From Catonia carolina (Eukaryota > Arthropoda > Insecta > Hemiptera > Achilidae): DNA of 64,000 nucleotides. The stretch is from assembly GCA_035578175.1 (NCBI GenBank), contig JAQMRL010000003.1, forward strand, positions 55,164,672-55,228,671. Direction: 5' to 3'. Both the position numbers and the translations under genes were made by a program. The notes below the pieces were generated by a model. It did not search any database, was not told where the DNA came from, and was given only the letters and a program-made list of their open reading frames with translations. Below are positions 11,680 through 22,831 of this stretch, in pieces. Positions within the stretch are counted from its first letter, which is position 1; each line of letters begins with the position of its first letter.

Positions 11680-11945
11680 ACAGGGCTAATTTTAGACCAT
11701 GTGAGGTGACAAGACGTTTCTGGAAGCTCTTTTTGTAGCCCACATCTTCAGCATTCGTTCACTGTAGGCCTTTCTTCTTTTTTATGTTCACCCTGTGTTC
11801 TGTTTGTGCTCTTCCTGGAGCCATTGAAGTTCGTAATTAGTTGTCTGAATGTGGTTCAATTCATTAAATTTTCTCAGTTTATTCTGATCTTCTCAAGATC
11901 CTTTCCGACTTCTCTAAAACATTTATCCGATACCTTAGAGATATT
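11680..11945 (-). pseudogene. LINE ORF2 C-terminal fragment with preserved motifs
   Basis: The minus strand gives CFREVGKDLEKIRIN, a damaged ENLMN-x-TTFRQLITNF, then a damaged 'ERRKAYSERML' segment and a final segment ending SHLTWSKISP. This is the clearest copy of the family tail also found at 168-418 and 7826-8010. It is separated from the family A SINE by only a few bases: the A element inserted next to or into this LINE relic. Confidence 0.6.
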
Positions 11946-11952
11946 GTTTGTG

Positions 11953-12270
11953 TTGTTGTTTAGGTCATCAGCTGAAAAGCTGGTTTGAACCTGAAGAGGT
12001 TTTACTGAGCAAAACGAGGAGTGAGGTGGTTTGCCTTCCTGACTTAGTGGAAAAGTACGTTTATCAGCGTGCCGGGCCCTCTGAAAAGCACATATGTTCC
12101 ACTCTGCAAATGGCAACTTCACTTCATTCACCACAGGGTCTGGCTGTATAATGAAATTCATTATTTTTAGAAGATATAACTCTGATTAGTGTCCTTTACA
12201 CCCCTACTCTTCTGTTCTTAAATGATTCAGTCATTTAATTGGCTGACCACGTGAAAAGCGTTATAGTTAT
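11953..12270 (-). repeat. Family A SINE-like element, minus orientation
   Basis: Starts with 'gttgttgtttaggtcatca' and follows the family consensus through 'ctggtttgaacc', 'cattcaccacagggtctgg' and 'ttaattggctgaccac'. It ends early, near 12270, before the usual 'cctgttatggg' terminus. Open frames on either strand here are shadows of the repeat. Confidence 0.75.
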
Positions 12271-12903
12271 TTTCCCTTTGTTTTTGCAGTAATAGAATAA
12301 TTTTTAAGATTTTTTTAAAGTACTTATTTATCATTTGTCATAAAAATAAAATTCTTTCCAGATTAAATAGGCCTATTGCTTGATAATTTGTATTAACAGG
12401 TTTATCATCAGTGCCAATCGCCTATTGCTATTACATCGAATAAAGTGAATTGACTACTTGTAGATAGACTGTTATTCAGAGACAATTTACATAATATGAT
12501 TGTGTTGTTTCACAAACAACAAATTTTTCCTAATTTAAAAAAATTCCGAAACGTTTTCTCAGCTATCATGAATAGTTTTACCTCATGGAAATGTAATTTG
12601 TGATATATAATGTAATTAACACATTCCATTGTTTTAAGTTAGCGTCTAAACTGGATAGCATTTTACATATAAATAAATAGTTTTCACTTAATGAAATACT
12701 TAATTATCTTTGTTAATTGTTATAGAAACTATTATGGTTTGCTTAGTAGCTTTTAAAAACTGATAAAATTATTGTGTTAAACCAAATATTATGTAATTAT
12801 TATTCTTAGTTTTTGATAATTATGAAATGTTTACAATTTTTAATGTTATTGTTAACACTTTAAGCTTATTACTTGAGTTGTTTAAGTTTACTTACTTATA
12901 AAT
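12271..12903. other. AT-rich spacer, nothing recognised
   Basis: No supported feature. Confidence 0.5.
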
Positions 12904-12943
12904 TACTAGCTAAGTACCCGTTCTTCGAACGGTTTCCTTCGTG

Positions 12944-13078
12944 CCGTGGACGGTCGGTTAGGGTACCAAGTTCGATCCCTGTCAGGTCTGATATTCTTTA
13001 ACTACTCATTGTTATCTACGTCCTTTCAACGTCAGCATTATTATTTATGAAAAAAAATTAGTTGAACGTAGAATAAAA
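12944..13078 (+). repeat. Group C-like tRNA SINE inside composite repeat, copy 1
   Basis: Contains 'gttcgatccctgtcagg' (B-box region) and the group C body 'ctcattgttatct', ending near 'gaacgtagaataaaag'. The A-box half is degenerate. Confidence 0.5.
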
Positions 13079-13392
13079 GCGAGATCTTAGTGTTTTTAAT
13101 TTAAGATATGCAGCGCTTTATTATTTTCATAATAAATGAAAGGTAAATCACAATAGGAACACCACGATGGTGACCACTGTTAAGACGGCTGATTTATTTT
13201 TGACAAAGTGACGAAGAAAAGGTGTATAAGGTACTGGTGGAATGGGTAGGTAGGTAACTGACTGTATGAATACGGGTTTTACGACGCGTAGACCTGTGTT
13301 TACTGTTCATACTGTTTATTTTTTATGTTAATATTTCTCTAAAAATATTGGTAAATGCTAGGTAAAATGCCCGTTCTTCGAACGGTTTTCTT

Positions 13393-13532
13393 GGTGTTTT
13401 GGACGGTCTGTTGGTGTACAGAGTTCGATCCCTGACAGGTCTGATATTCTTTAATCATGCATTGTTATCTAATCGTACCTCCTTTCAATGTCATTATTGT
13501 AAATGAAAAAAATAGTTGGACGTAAAATAAAA
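13393..13532 (+). repeat. Group C-like tRNA SINE inside composite repeat, copy 2
   Basis: Second copy of the module: 'gttcgatccctgacagg', a degenerate 'cattgttatct' and 'ggacgtaaaataaaag'. It aligns with copy 1 over the whole ~140 bases, including the upstream hairpin. Confidence 0.5.
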
Positions 13533-14515
13533 GCGTAAAAAATTAATATAAGATGAAATTGGAAGAATCGAAACACAATGTGTACAACAGTAATGCAATT
13601 GTTAATCGAGGCTGGAACCTCTAGAGAGCCAGTTTTGTTTACTGGTGGTCTGGGGTATGCGTGTGGGCGAAACACAAACAGATTACACAAAAATTAATTT
13701 GTATTGTTTTACATAAATAAATAAATTTACTACTTATTTTAGAGCAATGAAAATTGATGTTTTAAAGATTAACTCACACAAATGTGTGTGTGTAACGTAA
13801 CTGTCGGTAATTTAATTGTTCGCTACAGAGCAATAAAAATTGCTGTTATGATACCGTTATATGAAAGGTAAATCACAATAGGAACACCACGATGTTCATC
13901 AACCGACTTTTAGTTAACTACTAAGGTGATTGTCATTCGTTTTTGACAATGTGACCGAGAAAGGGTGTGTCGTGTAAGGTAGGGAGGTTAATGGTGGAAG
14001 GGGGTAGGGTAGGTAACTACCGTTTCGGAATGAATATCTGCAGCGCGTAGGCCTATGTTTATTCTGTTTCCTAAAATATTGCTATGTTTATTTTTATAAA
14101 ATTGGTAATATCTCCGTTATTATGCATGAAAATGAAAAACTTTACATAATCAAACTTATTTGTCTTCAAACGTTTCGTAATTTTGATTATATAAATTTTT
14201 TTGATAAATTGACTTTTAACGGAGATATTCGCAGTTTTTTGTTTACCCCTCCCTCTGAACCCCCCCAACCCTTTGTGATATTTAAAAAATTTATAGCCTA
14301 TTTTCATTTCGATAATGTCCGGAACCTAAATACCAAAATTCAATGAATTTGGTTCAGCGGTTCTTGCGTGATGCCGTAACATACAAACAGACAAACAGAC
14401 AAAAATTTAGCTGAACTTATTTTCGGTGTTTACTTGGTAGATCTGGCGTAGAAACAAAATTTGGGGCATTTTGGAAAATTGTACAGACAAAATCACAATT
14501 TTATTAATATAGATT

Positions 14516-15834
14516 GATTTTACTTAATCGAATGAAATATTAAATATTATTAATGACAGTTATCTTATTTACTACTATATTATTACTTTTATAATAATTT
14601 ATATAAATAATATACTTGCCATTTGCGTAAACAGAAACTAATTGACGTGTACTATTAGTTTGCTTTATGGAGCCTTGCAATTTAAATTCCTGTAAACACT
14701 CTGTTACATAAATAGTTGGTTTGTGAGAATCGATTAGTTATTCAACTAATAAATATGGCTAATTTTTTAATGGTGTGTGTAATGAATGAAGATAGTTTAT
14801 TACCTATAACATAGTTTAAACTTTAATTATTCTAAATGTTTTTTTTATTACTATTTTATTGAATTTATTGGTAACTAACTAGTTCTTAAAGGTTGCTTGT
14901 ATTTGACTGGATACCTTATGAGTTTAACAAAATTAAAAATTACGTTTAGTAAGTTGTCATAGCATCGGTGGTAATTCATTGGAATTACTTTCGTTAACGA
15001 TTAGTATATATCATATTTTAATCCTCTAATTTACAACAGCATTACGGTTTATATTCATATTAAGTTTATTTTAAATTTGTTATTTATGTCTTCGATTATT
15101 AGATTATTAACATGTTTATTATTGCGTTTAAAGTAATATACATAATTTAAATTCAGATTTCGCGTCTTCTGTCTAACCTAAAATGCTGTCAGTTGTTCTA
15201 TATTCCGAACTTTTTCTGAAACACTAATTTACATTATGTAACTTTCATCTTGGGGATTAATAGTTACACCAAATATTCTGAAAATATATATTTTATATGC
15301 GAAAATAAATCGATTGGTATAATATATAAAGGTATTGTAAACACTTATCTTTTCAAATATATCCGGGTGGTATTTGATTTTCAAATTATGTTTTTATGTA
15401 TTATAGATATTTTATTTATTTCAAGTCCTTTGGAAATCTTAGTTGTTAAATTATTTTCAATAACGTATAAATAGGCTTAGCTTTGCCTGCAAGTTATATA
15501 AAAAAACTTTACTTATTATTTTCGGTATAATGTATGTTAACTAAATGTTTTATTTTTTCTCCGAAGAAAAGTGCCGATCAGTAGAATTTTTTGTAATCAA
15601 TAATATTCAAAATGTATAAATATTTTGGAAAATTTCGAAAAAAATATTGAACTGTGTTGTGTATAATTTTTTGTCTTTATTTATTAACAACTACAATACT
15701 GTATATTAATACAACCTCCACTACTTATGATGTGCTTGTTTAATGTCCTATTTTCGTCTTGATTGAGGAAATTACCCAGTGGCTAAGCTCGTACCTGAGT
15801 GTAAAAATTAACAGAATTAACTGTTTTAAAAAAT
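14516..15834. other. AT-rich spacer, nothing recognised
   Basis: No supported feature. Confidence 0.5.
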
Positions 15835-15845
15835 AAATTATATGA

Positions 15846-16246
15846 CTGCCCATAACAGACAGGTGGAGTGTCAAATTATTTACACTCAATCTGTTCGTTG
15901 CAGGGCTAAAATAAATAGTTCTGTTTCTTATCACATTGTCAGCCAATTAAATGACTGAATCATTTAAGAGCAGAAGAGGTAGAGGTGTAAAAGACACTAA
16001 TCAGAGTTATCTTCTCTGAAAGTAATGAATTTCATTATACAGCCAGACCCTGTGGTGAATGAAGTGAAGTTGTCATTTACAGAGTGGAAAATATATGCTT
16101 TTCAGAGGGCCCGGCATGCTGATAGCCTAAGCGTACTTTTCCATTCAGTGAGGAAGGCACTTGTAAACCACCTCACTCCTCGTTTTACTTAGTAAAACCT
16201 CTACAGGTTCAAACCAGCCTTTCGGCTGAAGACCTAAACAAAACAC
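15846..16246 (+). repeat. Family A SINE-like element with 11-bp target duplication
   Basis: Complete copy of family A, from 'ctgcccataacagacaggt' to 'gaagacctaaacaaaacac'. It is flanked by the exact direct repeat 'aaattatatga' at 15835-15845 and 16247-16257. The direct repeat and the variable CAA-type tail at the right end indicate retroposition. Confidence 0.8.
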
Positions 16247-16685
16247 AAATTATATGAACTATATAAAAAGTAGGCTTACCAACCAGTAAAAGCTTCAGGT
16301 ATATAGTCTACTTCGGCTTGATTTTCTATAAAAATTAAAAAAAAAAAAAAGTACAAAAGATTTCTTTTGCATCTTTATTTTAATCAGTAAAAATTGTATT
16401 CATCGAAAAACGATTTGTCTGTCCAGCTTGTAGCGTGGTATTTTAAACTTCTTAATTACTCAGAACAAACAAAAAAAAATCAACTGAACTGACCGGTAAC
16501 CAGCTACTGACAAACATATATTTTATTCTTCCTCTTTAAACTTTTAATTGTTATAAATATTTTTTAAATTTATTTGACATAAATATTAGATTTAAATTTA
16601 GAATAATAAATAACATTTATTTTTATAATTTAATAATATTTTAATAATTTCAATAACATTTATTTTGAAAATTTTTTGATTAATT

Positions 16686-16716
16686 GAGTAGGTTAGTATC
16701 AAAGATGGACAACTGT
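16686..16716. repeat. Left terminal inverted repeat of the Sola-like element
   Basis: Begins gagtaggttagtatcaaag; matches the reverse complement of 20491-20521 with three differences. Preceded by the AATT target duplication. Confidence 0.85.
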
Positions 16717-16882
16717 CGTTTTCATAATTTCTCTAGGGAGACACTTTTTTGTTTTTAATATTTCTACTGAAAAATTTGAAGTGAAATTTTTTTTAATGAA
16801 GACTTATGCTTCTAGAGGCTCAAATATGAATTTTTATCTAAATATTATACATTTAAGCTATTAAAATTGTATTTTTAAAATG

Positions 16883-17010
16883 CAGTTGTCCACTTTTGAA
16901 ACCAAAATAGGTAGTTGTCCGTTTTTGAAACTCACATTAAGAGTTCAACTCTCAGTTGGCCGTTTTTGAAAGTAACATTTTTCAGAATTGGTTTCAAAAG
17001 TGGCCACTGG
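16883..17010. promoter_or_regulatory. Left subterminal motif array (putative transposase sites)
   Basis: Four copies of a ~19-base motif related to the TIR core: 16883-16901, 16912-16930 and 16953-16971 in direct orientation, and 16992-17010 inverted. The consensus is cagttgtccgtttttgaaa. Arrays of this kind commonly serve as transposase binding sites; the role is inferred. Confidence 0.65.
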
Positions 17011-17599
17011 TAATCCTTAGACTAAATTTGGAGGTTTATAAAAGTAGCCTATAACAAAAATTAAATTCATTATCTGATTAACTTTTAAGATTGGCTTATT
17101 CTAAAAAAAAAATGCATGTATCAGCTTAATACAGAAAATATATAATTACAATATTTAAAATCAAATAAAAATATTTATAGTATTTATACAATCAATAAAA
17201 CTTATTATTCTAATCTTTTACTTGCAATTAAAATGTTACAATTAAGTAGCAGGTTACAGTAAAAAAATTGTAATATTATCTTATACTCGGTACAAAATTG
17301 ATATAAAAATACCTATTAAAAATATAAAAGCCAGAAAACAAATTATTTAATGACAAAACACTGTAAATATCTAATACGATTTTTTATCGCCTTATCTTAA
17401 CACAAAAATACTACCCTTCCAAATGTTATCAGAAATACCATAAATAGTGCCCTATTACCTTGTGATGAGAACACACTTTCTTGCAATGAGAACACCCACT
17501 GGGAAAGTATTATTACATTCTAAAAAAGTTTGGGGTATTATAAAACACAAAAATTACAATTTAGTTGTGATTAATATTAAAATTGTGTAGTAACTGTCT

Positions 17600-20141
17600 T
17601 TACACTGCTATGAGTACTGCAGTTTCATTTTCTTCCATTAATTCTTCATGAAATTGAATACATTCACATTCTTCATCGCCTTCAGGAAGATTTTGTAGCA
17701 CATTGTTATCAATTACTGATGAATACCACTGCAGGGATTCTACCGTACGCCAGTCACTACCAAAGTGTTTGTTAAGTAGTTTTTTAACATCCGTAATCTT
17801 GTCTTCTTTAATTTTTATGCCAACAGAAATTGGCAATGGATTAATATCTTCAACTTTCTTTCCAACTTTAAAAATTGTGCGTTCTCTGGATGTGTCTAGG
17901 TTATAACCAATTTCACCTGCAACTACGACTGAACCATTTCTTGTTCTTCTCAAAGATATTCTTCGACAGTGAGAAATTTTAAAATGTAATTGGTTAGTTG
18001 TTTTTAAATTTTTTTTAGCCTCTTCTTTCCAGTCAAATGGCACCCAATCTTCTTTAATTAATTTTACAGTCCCATGAGCTCGAAAAACGTCGTAATACTC
18101 TTCCTTATTAATGATTGTACTTTTGACTTTTAAGTCTCTTTCTATCAAACCAAAAACCCTGTCAGCAGGCAAGAAAGAGTGACCTGTCACTGGGTATATC
18201 AGCTCAATTTTTTTAATGGTTGTTGGTGCATGCGATGCCAACCACTTGATACACATACACAAAACGTTAATGTTTTTATTTTGGCCAGCGCAACCGTCTG
18301 CCACAAGACGAACTGAAGTGTAGTTTAATAAATCACTAGTTTTTAATTTATGAAAAACTACAGAAGCAACTTCATTTGAGGATTTTTTTGCCTCGTTTTC
18401 CATCCAGGTATAAATATAAACATTAGCTGGAGTAAGAGCATCAGTAGATAACCCTTCAATTACTGACAGATTGTAGCAGTAAAGCTGTCTAGAATAATAC
18501 GCAGTTTGGTCGCTAACTTTAGGAAGAACCAAATTTTTTTGGCAATCGAAAGAGAGCATGAAACAGTCATTTGGTTTTTGTTTTAAATGTTCAAAAAAAC
18601 ATTTTGCCTGTTTTTTATGAATCTGTAGCTTAAAAATTAAATCACGTTTATTTGTTTCATCTTTTTCAAAATTAATACGATGGTTTAATTCTAGGCAAGT
18701 ACTGCACTCATCTACCGAGGGGGCTGAAAACCCTATATTGAAGTTCGTATTAAAAACCGTTCTAAAATAACTTTCTTTAACCTGGCAATCTTCAGTGAAA
18801 GTATCACAATACATTCTGTACAGCTTCTTTATGTTCAGATCAGATTGCAGATATACACGGATAGTTTTACCACGTGCATAATGTGATTCACACGCTTTCA
18901 AATTTGTAATAAATTTTATCACAGAGTCTTTCTTATCCTCAAATAATTTTTTTTTTGCGATCTCCTCCTCTCGTCTCAACTGGAACCTGATTATGTCCTC
19001 TTTTAAATTTTTTATGTACTCCTATTACTCTATGTTTGGTAATATTCAGTACTTTTAGAAAAGTCTCTCTACATACATTCAAATTTACACCAGCCTGGTT
19101 GACAATACTGTACTCAAATTGAACGGTTCTTACTATTGTAGAATTTACTTTTTGTCTGTTTTTGTTTGGTGGATTTGCACGAGTATACTTTAATAAGAAA
19201 GCATCTTGCTTACCTTTGTCAGGAACAAAGTAAAATGAATCATGAAATTCCTTAATATCTTTCATCGTTAGCAATGTGCATTGATAAGTTTTCCTGTGCT
19301 GGCAAACTGGGTAACTTGGCAGGCCTTTTGCTGAGTACCTTAAACAAAAAAAAAAACAAAAAAAGTTAATTTGCTGTAGGCTATCAAAAAAACAAGTAAA
19401 AATATACATTTTCACACACATTCCTTCACTCACATTTTATTTTCCACTGTCAAAATTTTAACAGTGTTTGCTTAGTAATGCTAAGCCTTCACATGTCATT
19501 AAGTAACAGTTAAAGTAGGTACTGTTTTTATTAGACTAACCTTGTTTCTTAAATATTTTGGTATATGTTGCAATGCTAAAATTTGGTACTGCACAAATAT
19601 TAGAGATTCCAATTTATTTTTTTATTTTTTTGTAAAGTCAAAGAAAGCTAAAATTTATATTGTAAAGCTGTAACAATTGAGGTTAAGTTTTTTAAGTTCT
19701 ACGATATTTTATATAATTAGCCTAGTAAACGACTAAATATACGGTATAAACTTACTTCATAATTTTGAATAGGCTTCTTCGTTTCAATTTAAATAATTAG
19801 CATTACACAAATCTTGTTACAAATAATTTTCTAACAGTAAAACTGTATTAGGTACATTGCTAGAGTTCATCATTTTCTAACAACAATTACAGAAAAAAAT
19901 TTCAAATTAAGGTATTGTTTTTTTTACATAGTAATAATAAATGTTTTTATGACAATTATTATTTATATTATTCTTTAATCCAACACTTTTATTTTATTAA
20001 TAACACACTAAAAACTACAGTAATGCATTGTAGAGGTTAAGCTTACCTTTTTGCCTTTTCTATGTTACATTTCCAGGTTTCAGGACGCTTGGATTTTTTC
20101 TTGGCTTTGTCTGCCGGCACAACACTTATGTTAAAATTCAT
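17600..20141 (-). CDS. Transposase, RNase H-like (DDD/DDE) fold, two exons, one frameshift
   Basis: Likely catalyses excision and integration of the surrounding element in the nucleus. Exon 1 is 20047-20141: an ATG at 20141-20139 and 31 codons rich in Lys/Arg, ending at a GTAAGC donor. Exon 2 starts at 19338 after a T-rich tract and an AAG acceptor, splitting an Arg codon, and ends at the stop at 17600. The exon 2 N-terminal part has paired cysteines (VCQHRKTYQC). Later come a C-x2-C motif (DECSTC), then three spaced acidic motifs, FDCQKN, VADGCAGQNKN and GHSFLPADRVFGLIERD, which I propose as the catalytic triad. These blocks are familiar from a large family of arthropod 'uncharacterized' proteins resembling integrase cores. 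An A10 run (18947-18956 on the plus strand as T10) shifts the frame by one; one base fewer would give a continuous protein of about 610 residues. The second long frame starts at TTG, so it is not a separate gene. Transposase role: likely; family name: uncertain. Confidence 0.75.
19339..20046 (-). other. Intron of the transposase gene
   Basis: A 708-base AT-rich intron with donor GTAAGC (20046-20041) and acceptor TTTAAG (ending 19339) preceded by a long T-rich tract. Splicing AG|G yields an in-frame Arg between KAK and YSAKG. No other gene lies in it. Confidence 0.7.
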
Positions 20142-20312
20142 TTTCTTTCAATAATAAAACAATATTTACTTTAATTTAGGTAAATTTGGGAAATAAATCG
20201 ACTCGTTACACAAAAACCACCGACACCAAAACGTAAACAAACGCCATGACAGTTTACGTATGTCACATGACCAAATCCAACCCTGTCATTGGTCTATATC
20301 AGAAAATAAAGC

Positions 20313-20414
20313 AATAGTCCGTTTTTGAAAATAAACAGCACGACAGTTGTCCGGTTTTGAAATTAACCCTTAAGTAAATTGTTAAAAAAATCATATTTCT
20401 GTCCGTTTTTGAAA
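20313..20414. promoter_or_regulatory. Right subterminal motif array (putative transposase sites)
   Basis: Copies of the TIR core motif at 20313-20330, 20343-20362 and 20401-20414, all in direct orientation. They lie just upstream of the gene's first exon, so a protein bound there might also affect transcription of the gene (inference). Confidence 0.65.
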
Positions 20415-20490
20415 TTACCCAATGTTACTATCGAAAAGAGCGCCAAAAATACTTTAAGAACCACCTGGCATCTAAAAATTTACTAGTTAC

Positions 20491-20521
20491 ACAGTTGTCC
20501 GTCTTTGATACTAATATACTC
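20491..20521. repeat. Right terminal inverted repeat of the Sola-like element
   Basis: Ends in tactc and is the inverted partner of 16686-16716. Followed by the AATT duplication. Confidence 0.85.
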
Positions 20522-20525
20522 AATT

Positions 20526-21624
20526 TTATACTAGAATAAATGACATGTTTTACAATAATGAAACCTCAAAACTGGCTGCTACAAGCTGTGTTAAATGGTG
20601 ATGTAACTTTGAAGTTTTCTTCATTTTAAAAATGAATTTACCTTTAATCAATTTTTGATTCTTTTATTCGTAAAATTTTATGATATTTTCAAGTATAAGC
20701 ATTGAATTATGTAGCCTATAATAGGCCTATATTTGAAGAAGTTCTATATAGCAGATTACATTTTGAAAAATTTAACCGTAATAAGTTTGTGTACTAATAA
20801 TCATTATTATTATTATTTTTATTATTTTTAACAATAATTGTATAAAAAATATTTTATGTGCTTATAAAATTGTTTTTCTTTTATAATGTTAGTTTACGGT
20901 GCAATTATAATAGGAAGTAAAGATAATAAACAAAATGTTTATGATACTCTTTCTTATTTTTCTTCCTGTATTATTTATATATATATTTTTATTATTAAAA
21001 GTTATAATTGTCTTTATTACAAATTTCTATTCCAATCGAGTGTAATATTTATTTATTAATATCCGCTTTAATAAAAATACAAAAATCAAATTACTATTCG
21101 GAGCATTATGCTGAATTTAATCAGCAACTGTTTCTCATTATCTGTTTTAAAATGATACTTTATTTCCTGGCGTGTTGAAATCGTTATGCTGAGTAGGTAA
21201 ATAAAATTGAAATAAATCTGCTTTCAATTTTTGTCGTTTGTTTGCAATTTGTCTGTCCATAGTTTTTAATGCTTGTTTATTCATTTTAAATCCAGTAATA
21301 GTAATCGTTTTTACTCCAATATGATGCATGTAATAGTATTAGTATTCTGTATTTATTTAGTTTAAATCATTCATTTAAACAGGTGTTTATTTATCATAGA
21401 AGTATTTTCAACGTGTCCTTAATTCGATCCCCAACTGTACGATGGGTCTGATGTAATTTATATAAATGACGCTTTTTACTCGTAATAAAATTATACAGAA
21501 TAAATAATAAATTAATTGGTTTTTTAAGTTTAAAATCAAATGATAAGTTTTATCGTTTGTGCATTTTCATAATTTCGATGGTTTCATGCTGAGGTTTAGT
21601 TATTTTTTATAAATTATCTGCTAG
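20526..21624. other. AT-rich spacer, ATT microsatellite
   Basis: No gene. A short (ATT)n run occurs around 20801-20830. Around 21421-21465 there is a faint SINE-like 'ttcgatccc' that I could not extend. Confidence 0.45.
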
Positions 21625-21626
21625 TA

Positions 21627-22135
21627 CACCGGAACGTCGATTATCCGAACGTCAGTCATCATAACTGTCAATTATCCGAACCTATATCGATGGAAAAAAA
21701 TACATATTTACTCACTTTTGAGCTCTAAAAACTGCAATGATTTGGTGCAAAAAACAGCCTGAATTTAGTACTGCTGAAGCATTGTTACTAAAAAGAATGA
21801 GAAATGTTGCTGCTACAAAAATAAGTTCAGTCTTAGTTCAAAAAAAAATTTAAGATTTAAAAAAAATTACTAAATAGTATGGATTAGTGCGTTAAAAAAT
21901 ATTTCCTAACGTAGTTAATTCGTTAATTTATTCAGTTTTAAAGTTCTGTATTTTTTTGTTTTTTTATAACCTTTAGTACTTTACATTTTCAATAAATGCA
22001 ATTAGTGTTAGGTTATATTACATTTTTATGGTACAGTGAATCAAATTACGGTATTTAGTGTATTTGATTATCCGAACTATTTGATTATCAGAACCGCTGT
22101 GGTCTCAATTAGTTCGGATAACCGACGTTCTACTG
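21627..22135. mobile_element. pogo/Tigger-like nonautonomous element
   Basis: Ends are inverted repeats sharing 'gaacgtcg-ttatccgaac' (21627-21652 and the complement of 22110-22135), each bordered by TA (21625-21626, 22136-22137). CA...TTATCCGAAC ends with TA duplication are typical of pogo/Tigger elements of the Tc1-mariner superfamily. The ~510-base interior repeats the 'attatccgaac' motif near both ends and retains no usable transposase. Confidence 0.75.
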
Positions 22136-22224
22136 TATTAATAAACGTACTGTGAGCAGAGTTATTTTATACAGAATAATTTTGTACAGAAATATTAAAA
22201 AGAGGAAAAATTTTTTTCAAACAA

Positions 22225-22570
22225 AAAAATTCCGGTCCGGCTATTTTCTGGATTGTTGAAAGTTGGTAAAGATTCCCTAAACAGGGCACTAACCTAGTGC
22301 TGTGTAAGGCTAGTCGTGGGGATACCACCTTACAGCCACTGACCTTTGTATCGTTTTTCTCAGTGATCCATCTCTTAGGTTCACCAGCTCACGAAGCTTT
22401 TGGGGCACTTTGTCTTTTTCCTTCCTGAACGTTGACCGGTTTTCACCTTTAACACCAGGCAGAGGCCGCTACTGGGTGCTACCATCCTCTGACGGACCCA
22501 GGTTTCGTAACGACTGTGTTATTTCTCCTTCTTCTTCTCCTCCTCCTGGCCTCTCACTTGCAACTGCCGT
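22225..22570. other. Unrecognised GC-richer block, transposon-like texture
   Basis: Markedly more G+C than the neighbourhood, with phrases such as 'ggccgctactgggtgctac', ending in a CTT/CTCC-rich tract (22531-22550). It may be a 5' leader or other noncoding part of a retroelement. I see no reading frame that supports this. Confidence 0.3.
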
Positions 22571-22589
22571 TATTAAAAACCACAATTAG

Positions 22590-22765
22590 TGGAGTTAATA
22601 TAGAAAGAGTCAACAATTACAGAGAACTTTGGTTGGTACACATGGGAAGAAAGCGTGCGGATCGATTCGCAAGGTGATTTAGAGGGTGACAGAGAGAGTA
22701 GGAAGGCCAAGAAAAGTTAGAAGGACCAATCATTTTGAGAGTTTAATAAGAGGAAGAAAAATTTT
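22590..22765 (+). pseudogene. Possible LINE reverse transcriptase C-terminal relic
   Basis: Frames give NYRELWLVHMGRKRADRFAR then, after a shift, ERVGRPRKVRRTNHFESL. The order 'W-L-G-H-M' followed by 'GRPRKRW' is the post-RT signature of many LINEs. Short and heavily broken. Confidence 0.4.
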
Positions 22766-22831
22766 ATAAATTATAAAGTGATTGACCCCTATCAATCGGT
22801 CAGTCGAGTTAGTAGCTATTGCTTGAGTCCC

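Larger units (their letters stand above)
12905..14515 (+). repeat. Composite repeat with duplicated hairpin-SINE module
   Basis: The block opens with 'actagctaagtacccg' and closes with 'ttattaatatagattga'. Near the end lies 'acaaacagacaaacagac' (14383-14402), a texture common at one end of a widespread class of insect repeats. Within it, a module is present twice. Each copy has the 15-base hairpin ccgttcttcgaacgg (12918-12932 and 13371-13385), a group C-like SINE head with B box, and an identical 34-base stretch at 13136-13169 and 13861-13894. No coding capacity; class unknown. Confidence 0.5.
16686..20521 (-). mobile_element. Near-complete Sola-like DNA transposon
   Basis: A 3836-bp element. 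The ends are 31-base inverted repeats (16686-16716 and 20491-20521) that agree at 28 positions and begin GAGTA. The 4-base duplication AATT flanks it at 16682-16685 and 20522-20525. Several subterminal copies of the TIR core (cagttgtccgtttttgaaa) lie just inside both ends. Between them is one spliced transposase gene on the minus strand. A 4-bp duplication, GAG ends and a DDD/DDE-type RNase H-like protein are traits I associate with the Sola superfamily. This assignment is inference; the boundaries are directly visible. Confidence 0.8.

Noticed and set aside
18939..19433. Independent 164-residue protein
   Set aside because: Its N-terminal ~30 codons are intron sequence and the rest is the first part of transposase exon 2 before the A10 frame break.
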